Assembly (NCBI RefSeq): GCF_003688915.1
Contig: NZ_REFU01000001.1
Coordinates: forward strand, 1,922,001 to 1,986,000
Direction of reading: 5' to 3'
DNA length: 64,000 bases
Origin: Rhodococcus sp. SBT000017
Lineage (GTDB): Bacteria; Actinomycetota; Actinomycetes; Mycobacteriales; Mycobacteriaceae
In this document: in pieces, positions 63,381-64,000 of the stretch
How the letters are laid out: each line of letters starts with the position of its first letter
Numbering within the stretch: position 1 is the stretch's first letter
The notes under the pieces: model-generated
Told to the model about the DNA's origin: nothing
The model's database searches: none
What the model saw: only the letters and a program-made list of their open reading frames with translations
Made by a program: the position numbers and the translations under genes

Positions 63381-63435
63381 CACCTCAGGGGTACTTGTTC
63401 TTCAGAGCCGAATAGCCGGTGTTGTCACCCGCCGG

Positions 63436-63900
63436 TCAGCGCCGACCGTTCCACTGTTTCTCGATGCCACGCAACACCTCGAGCGTCCGAGCAGAGTCGG
63501 CATCGACCGCCATCCTCGACCGAGCGCGCTCGAGCGCACGCTCGGCCCGAGTGACCGCACGGTGCCCCGAGTCGGTGGCCTCGACCATGTACTGCTGCCG
63601 ATTTCGCGGATTGACGCTACGCACCAGCAACCCCGCCTCGACGAGACTGGCCGTCGTGGCGGTGATACTCGTCCGGTGTCGCACCAACTCACGCGACAGC
63701 GCACTGTAGGACATCGGCCCTCGCCTGGACACCAGTTCCAGCACCTCGTACCTCGCCCAGCTCAGCCCCTGCGCGTCCAGTGCCTCCGCCAGACGAACCC
63801 GCGCGGCCGACGCCATGCGCAGCACCGTGGACACGATTTCGAGCTCGGTGGAATGCACCGGAGAGGTACCACCGTCGAACGATTCAGCGAGGGCAGTCAT
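63436..63900 (-). CDS. MarR-family transcriptional regulator
   Basis: A 154-aa winged helix regulator. The core is LSWARYEVLELVSRRGPMSY, SALSRELVRHRTSITATTAS, LVEAGLLVRSVNPRNRQQYM, with a long helical dimer region on both sides. It lies upstream of the MMPL operon in the same direction with a 167-nt gap that contains the CsoR-type operators, and 11 nt after the acyl-CoA carboxylase gene. It may control the carboxylase unit or the pump, but no MarR-type palindrome is obvious. Ligand unknown. Confidence 0.84.
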   Translation of the reverse strand: MTALAESFDGGTSPVHSTELEIVSTVLRMASAARVRLAEALDAQGLSWARYEVLELVSRRGPMSYSALSRELVRHRTSITATTASLVEAGLLVRSVNPRNRQQYMVEATDSGHRAVTRAERALERARSRMAVDADSARTLEVLRGIEKQWNGRR

Positions 63901-63911
63901 CGGACACTCCC

Positions 63912-64000
63912 CTACTTGATCTCTGCGAGGACGGTGCCTTGGGTGATGGCGTCGCCTGCGGTGACGGTCAGGCCGGTGATGGTGCCTGCTTTGTGGGCGT
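63912..64000 (-). CDS. Acyl-CoA carboxylase alpha subunit (biotin carboxyl carrier C-terminus), fragment
   Basis: The last 29 codons of a gene cut by the right edge. AHKAGTITGLTVTAGDAITQ GTVLAEIK is the terminal part of a biotinyl/lipoyl carrier domain; the AHKAGT..GL pattern is typical of acetyl/propionyl-CoA carboxylase alpha chains (AccA3/AccA1-like) in actinobacteria. The biotin lysine lies outside the window. It reads toward the MarR gene 11 nt away and may form an operon with it. Pyruvate carboxylase is an alternative. Confidence 0.7.
   Translation of the reverse strand, partial: AHKAGTITGLTVTAGDAITQGTVLAEIK

Overview
The window is high-GC, densely coding actinobacterial DNA that looks like a Rhodococcus (Rhodococcoides) or close Mycobacteriales chromosome. 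The first 4 kb (cbs fragment, SGNH hydrolase, thiolase, Bax-inhibitor-like membrane protein) resembles the M. tuberculosis Rv1072-Rv1077 neighbourhood as I remember it. A PtpB-like phosphatase, a furA-katG pair, many GTG starts and many 4-nt ATGA/GTGA gene overlaps fit the same group. No rRNA, tRNA, CRISPR array, phage gene or insertion sequence was recognised. Both edges cut genes: cbs on the left and an acyl-CoA carboxylase alpha subunit on the right.

Layout. 1-9.1 kb holds housekeeping and redox genes: thiolase, RsmC-like methyltransferase, peroxiredoxin plus PtpB-like phosphatase, and an Lrp regulator coupled to an FAD oxidoreductase. 9.2-11.4 kb is a divergent TetR/MFS efflux pair with a strong palindromic operator. 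11.4-18.9 kb is a branched-chain amino acid block: bkdA-bkdB-bkdC plus a second, fused E1, a divergent Lrp-type BkdR, and leucine/valine dehydrogenase. 19.0-30.7 kb appears to be a nearly complete L-arginine 2-monooxygenase pathway: permease, flavin monooxygenase, nitrilase-fold amidase, guanidinobutyrase, gabT and gabD, with XRE-cupin and PucR regulators. 30.9-38.6 kb carries PucR regulators, TerC, Dps, CsbD, an EAL phosphodiesterase and a secreted lipase. 38.7-46.2 kb is a divergent glycosyltransferase/WcbI cluster, with one glycosyltransferase gene frameshifted at a C7 tract. 46.2-57.3 kb is mixed: CDP-alcohol transferase, BrkB, Ohr, ferritin-like protein, frameshifted formaldehyde-dehydrogenase-type gene, haem-oxygenase-fold protein, CDGSH protein, STAS protein, SQR-like enzyme, glutaminase-STAS and FAH-family hydrolase. 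57.4-60.2 kb is furA-katG. 60.3-63.4 kb is an MMPL transporter/DUF302/CstR-like repressor operon with several matching CsoR-family operators. MarR and the carboxylase fragment close the window.

How the genes work together. Arginine imported by the permease would be oxidised to 4-guanidinobutyramide, deamidated, stripped of urea to GABA, and passed by GabT and GabD to succinate. Branched-chain amino acids would be deaminated by the dehydrogenase and oxidised to acyl-CoA by the Bkd complex; its E3 subunit is not in the window. Three stress-type genes (CsbD, ferritin-like, haem-oxygenase-fold) share GGGTA-type -10 elements suggesting a SigB/SigF-class sigma factor. The CstR-like repressor lacks the copper-ligand histidine of CsoR and shares C-tract/G-tract operators with the MMPL promoter, suggesting a sulfur- or thiol-responsive export system. 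All functions are inferred from motifs and context; no database search was run.
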